The notes beneath the pieces are model-generated. The model ran no database searches. It was not told the origin of the DNA and saw nothing but the letters and a program-made list of their open reading frames with translations. A program made the translations under genes and the position numbers. A stretch of 64,000 nucleotides of DNA, from NCBI RefSeq assembly GCF_026340305.1, contig NZ_JAPEPI010000002.1, forward strand, positions 3,224,001 to 3,288,000, written 5' to 3'. Source of the DNA: Streptomyces sp. NBC_01381. Its GTDB lineage: Bacteria; Actinomycetota; Actinomycetes; Streptomycetales; Streptomycetaceae. Shown one piece after another: positions 51,779 through 59,886 of this stretch (position 1 is its first letter; each line of letters begins with the position of its first letter).

Positions 51779-52864
51779 ATGGCCGGCAGAACAGTTCGCA
51801 ACAGGCCTACCAGGGTGGGGACTTCGCGGGCGGTGCGGATCGCCGCAGCGGCCGCCTGCGCGTCCCTCGTGCTCACGGCGTGCGGCAGCACCAAGGACAC
51901 CGCGTCCGGCGGTGGCGGGGGAGGCGGCGGCGAGGGCAAGGTCGGCGTGATCCTGCCCCTGCTGACCTCGCCGTTCTGGCAGTCGTACAACGACTACGTG
52001 CCGAAGATGGCGAAGTCCGAGGACGTCGACGCGATGAAGACCGTCAACTCCAACAGCGACCCGTCGCAGCAGATCACCGACATCAACAACCAGCTGAATC
52101 AAGGGGTCAAGGGCCTCGTCGTCGCGCCCCTCGACAGCGCCGCGATCTCCGCGGGACTCGACCAGGCCGAGCGCAAGGGCGTGCCCGTGGTCGCCGTCGA
52201 CGTCGCCCCCGAGAAGGGCAAGGTCGCGATGGTGGTGCGGGCCAACAACGTCGCGTACGGCGAGAAGGCCTGCGAATACCTCGGCAAGCAGGTCAAGACC
52301 GGCAAGGTCGTCCAGATCATGGGAGACCTCGCCTCCGTCAACGGCCGTGAGCGCTCCGAGGCGTTCCGCACCTGTGTGAAGAAGAAGTACCCCAAGCTGA
52401 AGGTCCTGGAGATCCCCGCCAAGTGGGAGTCCGACACGGCCGCCTCCAAGCTGGACACGCTGCTGAACTCCAACCCCGACATCAAGGGCATCTACATGCA
52501 GGCGGGCGGCGTCTATCTCGCGCCCACCCTGCAGACCCTCAAGTCCAAGAAGATGCTCAAGAAGACGGGCGAGAAGGGCCACATCACCGTCATCTCCAAC
52601 GACGGCATCCCGCAGGAGTTCGACGCCATCCGCAAGGGCCAGATCGACGCGACCGTCTCGCAGCCCGCCGACGCCTACGCCAAGTACGGCATGTACTACA
52701 TCAAGGCCGCGATGAACGGAAAGAAGTTCAAGCCGGGGCCGACCGACCACGACTCCACGATCGTGAAGCTGCCCAGCGGCATCCTCGAGGACCAGCTGCC
52801 CGCGCCCCTGGTCACCAAGGAGAACGTGGACGACTCCAAGCTCTGGGGCAACACGGTCAAATGA
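51779..52864 (+). CDS. Sugar-binding lipoprotein of CUT2 ABC transporter
   Basis: A 361-residue Peripla_BP_4 lipoprotein. The lipobox is LVLTAC (Cys about 38), followed by a glycine-rich linker. The ligand domain begins VGVILPLLTSPFWQSYNDYV. GLVVAPLDSAAISAGLDQAE and ISNDGIPQEFDAIRKGQID are typical of ribose/rhamnose/fucose-binding proteins. The ATG at 51779 follows GAGGAG; an upstream in-frame ATG at 51764 lacks a site. First gene of the fucose-type operon. Confidence 0.92.
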   Translation: MAGRTVRNRPTRVGTSRAVRIAAAAACASLVLTACGSTKDTASGGGGGGGGEGKVGVILPLLTSPFWQSYNDYVPKMAKSEDVDAMKTVNSNSDPSQQITDINNQLNQGVKGLVVAPLDSAAISAGLDQAERKGVPVVAVDVAPEKGKVAMVVRANNVAYGEKACEYLGKQVKTGKVVQIMGDLASVNGRERSEAFRTCVKKKYPKLKVLEIPAKWESDTAASKLDTLLNSNPDIKGIYMQAGGVYLAPTLQTLKSKKMLKKTGEKGHITVISNDGIPQEFDAIRKGQIDATVSQPADAYAKYGMYYIKAAMNGKKFKPGPTDHDSTIVKLPSGILEDQLPAPLVTKENVDDSKLWGNTVK

Positions 52865-54480
52865 GTACGCCGATGAGCAAGCCCCCCACGACAGGGGCGA
52901 CGCCGCTCGTCGAGGCGAGCGGCATAGTCAAGCGGTACGGACCCACCGTCGCCCTGCAGGACGGCCGTCTCACCGTCCTGCCCGGTGAGTCCCACGCCCT
53001 CGTCGGCCGCAACGGCGCGGGCAAGTCCACCCTGGTCACCGTCCTCACCGGACTCCAGGCCCCGGACGCGGGCACCGTCCGCTTCGACGGCGAGCCCGCG
53101 CCGCCGCTCGCCGACCGCGACGCCTGGCGCCGCAAGGTCGCCTGCGTCTACCAGAAGCCGACCGTCGTCCCCGAACTGACCGTCGCCGAGAACCTCTTCA
53201 TCAACCGGCAGCCCGAGGGCCGCGGCGGCTTCATCAGCTGGCGCAGGCTGCGGGTGGAGGCGGCGCAGGTCCTCGACACCTGGGACGTACGCGTCGACCC
53301 GGAAGCGCGCACCGCCGAGCTCAAGGTCGAGGACCGCCAAATGGTGGAGATCGCACGGGCGTTGAGCTTCGGCGCCCGCTTCATCGTCCTCGACGAGCCG
53401 ACCGCGCAGCTCGACAACCGCGAGATCGAGCGGCTCTTCACACGGATGCGGGCACTGCAGGAATCCGGCGTCACCTTCCTCTTCATCTCTCACCATCTCC
53501 AGGAGGTGTACGAGGTCTGCCAGACCGTCACCGTCCTGCGCGACGCCCGCTGGATCACCACCGCGCCCGTGGCCGAACTGCCGCGCGCCGCCCTCGTGGA
53601 GGCGATGGCGGGCGAGGCCCTGACGGAGCAGGCCGCGGCCGAGGAGTCCGTCGCCCGGACCGAGGTCCCCGCCGACGCCCCGGTGATGCTCGACGTCAGA
53701 GGCCTGACGAGTGAGTCGTACGCGGACGTCGACCTGACCGTCCGCAAGGGCGAAGTCGTCGGCCTCGCCGGGTCCAGCGGCAGCGGCAAGATCAACCTGG
53801 CGGAGACCATCGCCGGACTGCACACGCCGACCGGCGGCACCGCTCAACTGGACGGCAGGCGACTGCCGTTCGGCGATGTGACCGCCACTCTGCGCGCCGG
53901 GGTCGGCTGTGTGCCGCGCGACCGGCACGACCAGGGCCTCGTCTTCGGCATGTCCATCGGCGACAACGCCACGATGACCGTGCTCGACCGGCTCGGGAAG
54001 TACGGCTTCGTCGGCACCGAACGCAAGCGCGGCTTCGCCGAGGAGCTGATCGACCGCCTCGACATCCACGCCGAGGGCCCCGACCAGCCGGTGTCCGACC
54101 TCTCGGGCGGCAACGCCCAGAAGGTCGTGATGGCCCGCGCACTCGCCTCCGACCCGCGCCTCCTCGTCCTCATCAACCCGACGGCCGGCGTGGACGTGAA
54201 GTCCAAGGAGTCCCTGCTCGCCCGCATGGACAACGCCCGAGAGGACGGAACCGCCGTCCTGGTCGTCTCCGACGAACTGGACGACCTACGCCGCTGCGAC
54301 CGCGTGCTGGTCCTCTTCCACGGCCGGGTCGTCGCGGAACACGCGGCGGGCTTCAACGACCACGACCTGATCGCATCAATCGAGGGGGTGGGCACCACGG
54401 CCCCCGCCAGGGGCGCGGGGAACTGCGCGACCAGCCCCCACCGGCCCGCGGCCGACGCACAAGGAGACCACCATGGCTGA
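52861..54480 (+). CDS. Sugar ABC transporter ATPase, second half degenerate
   Basis: A 539-residue duplicated RbsA-type ATPase. The first domain is intact: GRNGAGKSTLVTVL, VEDRQMVEIARAL and FIVLDEPTAQLD. The second domain is altered: Walker A reads GSSGSGKINLAETI (Ile in place of Thr/Ser). The Walker B/catalytic DEPT reads INPTAGVD, so the magnesium-binding Asp and catalytic Glu are missing, although LSGGNAQKVVMARA is kept. The last about 30 residues (TTAPARGAGNCATSPHRP onward) come from an intergenic repeat. The ATG overlaps the preceding stop, and its own stop lies eight bases into the permease gene. Confidence 0.9.
   Translation: MSTPMSKPPTTGATPLVEASGIVKRYGPTVALQDGRLTVLPGESHALVGRNGAGKSTLVTVLTGLQAPDAGTVRFDGEPAPPLADRDAWRRKVACVYQKPTVVPELTVAENLFINRQPEGRGGFISWRRLRVEAAQVLDTWDVRVDPEARTAELKVEDRQMVEIARALSFGARFIVLDEPTAQLDNREIERLFTRMRALQESGVTFLFISHHLQEVYEVCQTVTVLRDARWITTAPVAELPRAALVEAMAGEALTEQAAAEESVARTEVPADAPVMLDVRGLTSESYADVDLTVRKGEVVGLAGSSGSGKINLAETIAGLHTPTGGTAQLDGRRLPFGDVTATLRAGVGCVPRDRHDQGLVFGMSIGDNATMTVLDRLGKYGFVGTERKRGFAEELIDRLDIHAEGPDQPVSDLSGGNAQKVVMARALASDPRLLVLINPTAGVDVKSKESLLARMDNAREDGTAVLVVSDELDDLRRCDRVLVLFHGRVVAEHAAGFNDHDLIASIEGVGTTAPARGAGNCATSPHRPAADAQGDHHG
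54398..54460. repeat. Streptomyces-type intergenic repeat read through as the ATPase C-terminus
   Basis: The segment contains AGGGGCGCGGGGAACTGCGC and GACCAGCCCCCACCGGCCCG, a motif I recognise as very common between Streptomyces genes. Here it is in frame with the ATPase and supplies its last residues, ending just before the AAGGAG site of the permease gene. Confidence 0.75.
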
Positions 54481-55510
54481 CCTCAAGGCCCCGGCCGCGA
54501 AGGCCACCCCGGCAGCAAAAAGCCCTGCCGAAGCCCGCGCAGCGCAAAGCATCCTCCTACGCCGCGCACGCGAACTCGCCCTGGTCCCCGCCCTGTTGCT
54601 CCTCATGCTCCTCGGCACCCTGGTCAACGACTCGTTCCTCACCGAGCGCAACCTCATCTCCATCCTCGGCGCCTCCGCGGCCCTCGCGATGGTCGTGCTC
54701 GCCGAGTCGCTCGTCCTCATCACCGGCAAGTTCGACCTCTCCCTGGAGTCGGTCGTCGGCATCGCACCCGCCGTTGGCGCGCTCCTGGTCCTGCCCGCCG
54801 CGCAGGCCGGCTTCGGCACCGAGATGCCCGCCGCGGTGGCCCTGCTCGCGATCCTCGTGGTCGGCGCGGTCATCGGCGCCTTCAACGGCATCCTCGTGGT
54901 GAAGCTCAAGCTCAACGCGTTCATCGTGACGCTCGCCATGCTGATCGTGCTGCGCGGACTGCTCGTCGGCGCCACCGAGGGCAAGACGCTCTTCGGCATG
55001 CCCGACGCCTTCTACACCCTCGCCACCTCCACCTTCCTGACCATCCCGCTCTCCGTGTGGCTCGCGGCGGCCGCCTTCGGCATCGCGGGCTTCGTCCTCA
55101 AGTACCACCGCGTGGGGCGGGCGTTGTACGCGATCGGCGGCAACGCGGACGCGGCGCGCGCCGCCGGCATCCGGGTGGAGCGCGTGATGCTCGGCGTGTT
55201 CGTCGTCGCCGGTGTGCTCGCGGCCCTCGGCGGGCTGATGCAGACCGGGTACGTCGGCGCGATCAACGCCAACCAGGGCCAGAACATGATCTTCACGGTG
55301 TTCGCGGCCGCGGTCATCGGCGGCATCAGTCTCGACGGCGGCAAGGGCACCATGTTCGGCGCTCTCACCGGCGTACTGCTGCTCGGTGTCGTCCAGAACC
55401 TGCTCACCCTCGCCCAGGTGCCGTCCTTCTGGATCCAGGCCATCTACGGCGGAATCATCCTGGTCGCCCTGATGATCGCGCGCGTCACCACGGGGCGCGC
55501 ACAGGACTGA
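54473..55510 (+). CDS. Sugar ABC transporter permease (RbsC-like, CUT2)
   Basis: A 345-residue membrane permease with about ten hydrophobic segments. The family signature is LVLITGKFDLSLESVVGIAP, with AIGGNADAARAAGIRVERV as the cytoplasmic coupling loop. It starts eight bases inside the ATPase gene behind AAGGAGACC. The single permease gene implies a homodimer, unlike the two-permease system at 8.8-13.7 kb. Confidence 0.93.
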   Translation: MADLKAPAAKATPAAKSPAEARAAQSILLRRARELALVPALLLLMLLGTLVNDSFLTERNLISILGASAALAMVVLAESLVLITGKFDLSLESVVGIAPAVGALLVLPAAQAGFGTEMPAAVALLAILVVGAVIGAFNGILVVKLKLNAFIVTLAMLIVLRGLLVGATEGKTLFGMPDAFYTLATSTFLTIPLSVWLAAAAFGIAGFVLKYHRVGRALYAIGGNADAARAAGIRVERVMLGVFVVAGVLAALGGLMQTGYVGAINANQGQNMIFTVFAAAVIGGISLDGGKGTMFGALTGVLLLGVVQNLLTLAQVPSFWIQAIYGGIILVALMIARVTTGRAQD

Positions 55511-55558
55511 CCCCGTTCTGGTTCAGCGCCTCCTTGCCCCTTTCCGGAAAGGCCTCCC

Positions 55559-56944
55559 GTGTCCCCGACTCCCGCCCGCATCACCGCGGTTGACACCTTC
55601 GACGTACGGTTTCCGACCTCACGGGAACTGGACGGATCCGACGCGATGAACCCGGACCCCGACTACTCCGCCGCCTACGTGGTGCTGCGCACCGACGCGG
55701 AAGACGGCCTCGAAGGTCACGGCTTCACCTTCACCATCGGGCGCGGCAACGACGTCCAGGTCGCCGCGATCGCCTCGCTGCGCCACCACGTGCTCGGCCG
55801 CTCCGTCGAGGAACTCTGCGCCGATCCGGGGACGTTGAACCGCGACCTGATCGGGGACAGCCAACTGCGCTGGCTCGGCCCCGAGAAGGGCGTGATGCAC
55901 ATGGCGATCGGGGCCGTCGTCAACGCACTGTGGGACCTGGCGGCCAAGCGCGCGCACAAGCCGCTGTGGCAGTTCCTCGCGGACGCCGACCCGCAGTGGC
56001 TCGTCTCGCAGGTCGACTTCCGCTACATCGCGGACGCGCTCACCCCCCAAGAGGCCTTGGATCTCCTCCAGTTGGGCCGCCACGGTGCCGCCGACCGGGA
56101 GGCCGTGCTGCGGGAGCGCGGCTTCCCCGGCTACACCACTTCACCGGGCTGGCTCGGCTACAGCGACGAGAAGCTCACCCGCCTCGCCCGCCAGGCCGTG
56201 GCCGACGGCTTCACGCAGATCAAGCTGAAGGTCGGCGCGGACCTGGCGGACGACGTACGCCGCTGCCGCACCGCACGCGAGGCGATCGGGCCCGGCATCC
56301 GGATGGCGATCGACGCCAACCAGCGCTGGAACGTCGACGAGGCCGTCGAATGGACCCGCGCCCTCGCCGAGTTCGACCCGTACTGGGTGGAGGAGCCCAC
56401 CAGCCCCGATGACGTCCTCGGCCACGCCGCGATCCGCGAGGCCGTCGCCCCCGTCAAGGTCGCCACCGGCGAGCACGTACAGAACCGCATCGTCTTCAAG
56501 CAGCTCCTCCAGGCGGGCGCCATCGACGTCCTGCAGATCGACGCGGCCCGCGTCGGCGGCGTCAACGAGAACCTCGCGATCCTGCTGCTCGCCGCCAAGT
56601 TCCGCGTCCCGGTCTGCCCGCACGCGGGCGGCGTGGGCCTGTGCGAACTGGTCCAGCACCTGTCGATGTTCGACTACGTGGCGCTCTCGGGGACCACCGA
56701 GAACCGCGTCATCGAGTACGTCGACCATCTCCACGAACACTTCACCGACCCGGTGGTGGTGCGCGCCGGCCACTACACGGCCCCCGGCGCGCCGGGCTTC
56801 TCCGCCACCATGCGGCCCGAGTCCCTCGCGGAGTTCACCTATCCGGACGGCGCCTTCTGGGCCGCAGACCTTGCTCAAGACGCAGTCGCCCAAGACGCAC
56901 TCGCTCAAGGCGCCATCCCTCAAGGAAAAGGAGCAGCCGCATGA
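55559..56944 (+). CDS. fucD: L-fuconate dehydratase (enolase superfamily)
   Basis: A 461-residue Mg-dependent dehydratase converting L-fuconate to 2-keto-3-deoxy-L-fuconate. The N-terminus, DTFDVRFPTSRELDGSDAMNPDPDYSAAYV, is characteristic of the FucD/ENOSF1 group. Catalytic and metal residues are visible: IKLKVG (Lys222, Lys224), AIDANQRW, VEEPTSPDD, VATGEH and CPHAGGVGLCE. The C-terminal tail is an odd run of AQDA/AQGA pentapeptide repeats encoded by 15-base units (about 56870-56935), unlike the family end. The GTG at 55559 is the only start giving the family N-terminus. It overlaps the next gene by four bases. Confidence 0.93.
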   Translation: MSPTPARITAVDTFDVRFPTSRELDGSDAMNPDPDYSAAYVVLRTDAEDGLEGHGFTFTIGRGNDVQVAAIASLRHHVLGRSVEELCADPGTLNRDLIGDSQLRWLGPEKGVMHMAIGAVVNALWDLAAKRAHKPLWQFLADADPQWLVSQVDFRYIADALTPQEALDLLQLGRHGAADREAVLRERGFPGYTTSPGWLGYSDEKLTRLARQAVADGFTQIKLKVGADLADDVRRCRTAREAIGPGIRMAIDANQRWNVDEAVEWTRALAEFDPYWVEEPTSPDDVLGHAAIREAVAPVKVATGEHVQNRIVFKQLLQAGAIDVLQIDAARVGGVNENLAILLLAAKFRVPVCPHAGGVGLCELVQHLSMFDYVALSGTTENRVIEYVDHLHEHFTDPVVVRAGHYTAPGAPGFSATMRPESLAEFTYPDGAFWAADLAQDAVAQDALAQGAIPQGKGAAA

Positions 56945-57696
56945 CCGACTTCGAGGGGCTGAAGGCCCTCGTCACCGGCGGAGCCTCCGGCATCGGCCGT
57001 GCCACCGCCGAACTGCTGGCCGCGCGCGGCGCCCAGGTGGCCGTGCTCGACCTCGACCCGAGCACCGTGGAGAAGCCGCTCACCGGCCACCGCGCCGACG
57101 TCTCGGACGACGCGTCGGTACGCGAGGCCGTCGCCGCCGCCGTGGCCGGCCTCGGCGGACTCGACGTACTGATCAACAACGCCGGGATCGGCGCCCAGGG
57201 GACGGTCGAGGACAACGACGACGCCCAGTGGCACACTGTCCTTGACGTCAACGTCCTCGGGATCGTCCGCACCAGCCGTGCCTGCCTGCCGCATCTCAGG
57301 GACTCCGGCCGTGCGGCGATCGTCAACACCTGCTCCATCGCCGCCACCGCCGGACTCCCGCAGCGCGCCCTGTACTCGGCGTCGAAGGGAGCGGTGCTCT
57401 CGCTGACCCTCGCGATGGCCGCCGACCACGTCCGCGAGGGGGTGCGCGTCAACTGCGTCAACCCCGGCACCGTCGACACCCCGTGGGTCGGCAGGCTCCT
57501 GGACGCCGCGCCCGACCCGGCCGCCGAGCGAGCCGCGCTCCAGGCCCGCCAGCCCACCGGACGCCTCGTGTCTGCGGACGAAGTCGCGGGCGCCATCGCC
57601 TACTTGGCGAGCCCCCTCTCCGGCGCCACCACCGGCACCGCGCTAGCCGTGGACGGCGGCATGCAGGGCCTGCGACTGCGCCCGGCGGGCCGGTGA
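56941..57696 (+). CDS. SDR dehydrogenase, probably 2-keto-3-deoxy-L-fuconate dehydrogenase
   Basis: A 251-residue short-chain dehydrogenase with VTGGASGIGRATAELLAARG, VLINNAGIG, the Ser in CSIAATAG, the active-site YSASK and VNCVNPGTVDTPWV. It is coupled to fucD upstream and to the aldo/keto reductase downstream by four-base overlaps. In the known pathway this SDR oxidises 2-keto-3-deoxy-L-fuconate to the 2,4-diketo acid with NAD. The assignment rests on position as much as sequence. Confidence 0.88.
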   Translation: MTDFEGLKALVTGGASGIGRATAELLAARGAQVAVLDLDPSTVEKPLTGHRADVSDDASVREAVAAAVAGLGGLDVLINNAGIGAQGTVEDNDDAQWHTVLDVNVLGIVRTSRACLPHLRDSGRAAIVNTCSIAATAGLPQRALYSASKGAVLSLTLAMAADHVREGVRVNCVNPGTVDTPWVGRLLDAAPDPAAERAALQARQPTGRLVSADEVAGAIAYLASPLSGATTGTALAVDGGMQGLRLRPAGR

Positions 57697-58700
57697 GCGG
57701 CATCGCGCGGCGCACCCTGGGACCCGGCGGCGTCGAGGTGACCGAGCTGTCCTTCGGCGCCGCCGGCATCGGCAACCTCTATGCGCCCGTCACCGACGAG
57801 GAGGCGGCCGCGGCGGTCGACGCCGCGTGGGACGCGGGCATCCGCTGCTTCGACACCGCGCCGCACTACGGCATGGGCCTGTCGGAGCGCAGGCTCGGCG
57901 AGGCGCTGCGGGCGCGCCCCCGTGACGCGTACGCACTCTCCACCAAAGCGGGCCGGATCCTCGAACCGGTGGCAGGGCGGCCGGTCGGCGACGACCTCGC
58001 CAACGGCTTCGCCGTGCCCGCCACGCACCGCCGCGTCTGGGACTTCAGCGCGGACGGCGTGCGCCGCTCCTTGGAGGACAGCCTCACCCGCCTGGGCCTC
58101 GACCGCGTCGACATCGTCTACCTCCACGACCCGGACGACCACGCCGAGCAGGCCTTCCGCGAGGGCTATCCGGCCCTCGAACGGCTGCGCGCGGAGGGCG
58201 TCGTCGGTGCGATCGGCGCCGGCATGAACCAGACGGCCATGCTCACCCGCTTCGTCCGCGACACGGACGTCGACGCCGTGCTGTGCGCGGGTCGCTACAC
58301 ACTCCTCGACCAGAGCGCGCTCACCGATCTGCTCCCGGCGGCACAGAAGCACGGCACATCGGTGGTGATGGGCGGGGTCTTCAACTCCGGCCTGCTCGCC
58401 GACCCCGGGCCCGGCGCCACCTACGACTACGCGGCCGCGCCCGCCGGCCTCCTGGACCGCGCCCTCCGGCTGAAGGCCATGGCCGAACGGCACGGCACCA
58501 CCCTGCGTGCCGCCGCCATCGCCTTCCCGCTCGCCCACCCGTCCGTCACCGGTGTCCTCGTCGGCGCTCGCTCGGCGTACGAAGTCCGGGACGCGGCCGA
58601 GCAGTTCGCGCGGGCGGTGCCCGACGCCTTCTGGCGGGACGTCAGGGCCGAGGGGCTGCTGCCCGCCGAAGTTCCCGTCCCCAGTGAGGAGTCCGCGTGA
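57693..58700 (+). CDS. Aldo/keto reductase, probably L-fucose (aldose) 1-dehydrogenase
   Basis: A 335-residue NAD(P)-dependent aldo/keto reductase. The tetrad is visible in RCFDTAPHYGMGLSERRLG (Asp, Tyr), LSTKAGRIL (Lys) and IVYLHDPDD (His). The family resembles D-threo-aldose/L-fucose dehydrogenase (NLYAPVTDEEA near the N-terminus). It would oxidise L-fucose to its lactone as the first catabolic step. GTG start overlapping the SDR stop. Confidence 0.9.
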   Translation: MSGIARRTLGPGGVEVTELSFGAAGIGNLYAPVTDEEAAAAVDAAWDAGIRCFDTAPHYGMGLSERRLGEALRARPRDAYALSTKAGRILEPVAGRPVGDDLANGFAVPATHRRVWDFSADGVRRSLEDSLTRLGLDRVDIVYLHDPDDHAEQAFREGYPALERLRAEGVVGAIGAGMNQTAMLTRFVRDTDVDAVLCAGRYTLLDQSALTDLLPAAQKHGTSVVMGGVFNSGLLADPGPGATYDYAAAPAGLLDRALRLKAMAERHGTTLRAAAIAFPLAHPSVTGVLVGARSAYEVRDAAEQFARAVPDAFWRDVRAEGLLPAEVPVPSEESA

Positions 58701-59008
58701 GAGTCGCCCTGCACACCAAGGTTCGCGCCGACCGCGTCGCCGAGTACGACGCCGCCCACCGCGAGGTGCCCGACGAGCTCGCCGCCGCCATCCGCGCGGC
58801 GGGCGCCACCTCCTGGACGATCTGGCGCAGCGGCACCGACCTCTTCCACGTCCTGGAGTGCGCCGACTACCCCCGTATGCTCGCCGAACTGGAGAAGCTG
58901 CCGGTCAACATCGCCTGGCAGGCACGCATGGGCGAGCTGCTCGATGTCGTGCACGACTACTCGGCCGACGGCGCGGAGGCGGGACTGCCCGTCGTATGGG
59001 AGCTGTGA
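58697..59008 (+). CDS. Sugar mutarotase (RhaM-like family), probable L-fucose mutarotase
   Basis: A 103-residue dimeric ferredoxin-like protein starting VRVALHTKVRADRVAEYDAAHREVPDELAAAI. It shares the HxxV..EL and SWTIWRSGTDLFHVLE pattern of L-rhamnose mutarotases. It would interconvert sugar anomers to feed the dehydrogenase. The start overlaps the preceding stop by four bases and the end overlaps the next start by one. Confidence 0.88.
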   Translation: MRVALHTKVRADRVAEYDAAHREVPDELAAAIRAAGATSWTIWRSGTDLFHVLECADYPRMLAELEKLPVNIAWQARMGELLDVVHDYSADGAEAGLPVVWEL

Positions 59009-59886
59009 TGAGCGAATCGGCGTGGACCGCCGAACCGGCGGCGTGGATGGTCGACGCCCACCACCACGTGTGGGACCTCTCCGTACGCGACCAGGACTGG
59101 ATCACCGGCGACGCACTCGCCCCGATCCGCCGGGACTTCTCCCTGGCCGATCTGCTGCCCGAGGCCCGCGCCGCCAAGGTCGCGGCGACCGTCGTCGTCC
59201 AGACGGTCACCGTCGCCGACGAGACCCCCGAACTCCTCGCCCTTGCCGCGGCGGACCCCGAGCTCGTGGCGGGTGTCGTGGGCTGGACCGACCTCACCCG
59301 CCCCGATGTCGCCGACGCGCTCGCCGAGCTGTGCGAGCTTCCCGGCAGGCAGTATCTGGTCGGCATCCGGCATCAGGTCCAGGGGGAGCCCGACCCGCGG
59401 TGGCTGCTGCGGCCCGACGTACGCCGTGGTCTGAACGCGGTCGCCGACACAGGCCTCGCCTACGACCTCGTGGTGCTGCCCCATCAACTGCCCGCCTGCG
59501 TCGATGCGGCCCGGGAGCACCCCGGACTCACCTTCGTGCTCGACCACTTGGGCAAGCCGCCGATCGCGTCCGGCGACCTGGCACCCTGGGCCGCCGACGT
59601 CCGCGTCCTCGCCGCGCTGCCCAACACCGTCTGCAAACTCTCCGGCCTGGTGACCGAGGCGGACCCGAAGAGCTGGACGGTCGACGATCTGCGGCCGTAC
59701 GCCGACACCGTCCTTGACGCTTTCGGCCCGGACCGGCTGATGTTCGGCTCCGACTGGCCCGTCTGCACCCTGGACGCCTCGTACGGCGAAGTCGCCGACC
59801 TGGCACGGGAGTTGACCGACTCGCTGAGCGGCGCGGAACGTGCCGCCGTGTTCGCAGGGACCGCCACCCGCGTCTACCGCCTCTGA
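59008..59886 (+). CDS. Amidohydrolase, probable L-fucono-1,5-lactonase
   Basis: A 292-residue metal-dependent hydrolase of the COG3618 group. It starts its barrel with VDAHHHVWDLSVRDQDWI (HxH metal site) and contains GIRHQVQGEPDPRWLLRPDV, LDHLGKPPI and FGSDWPVCTLD. Family members open L-fuconolactone or L-rhamnonolactone. It is the last gene of the operon, translated from an ATG overlapping the mutarotase stop with GGGAG upstream. It is convergent with and overlaps the next gene by 13 bases. No fumarylacetoacetase-like hydrolase for the final cleavage is nearby. Confidence 0.9.
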   Translation: MSESAWTAEPAAWMVDAHHHVWDLSVRDQDWITGDALAPIRRDFSLADLLPEARAAKVAATVVVQTVTVADETPELLALAAADPELVAGVVGWTDLTRPDVADALAELCELPGRQYLVGIRHQVQGEPDPRWLLRPDVRRGLNAVADTGLAYDLVVLPHQLPACVDAAREHPGLTFVLDHLGKPPIASGDLAPWAADVRVLAALPNTVCKLSGLVTEADPKSWTVDDLRPYADTVLDAFGPDRLMFGSDWPVCTLDASYGEVADLARELTDSLSGAERAAVFAGTATRVYRL

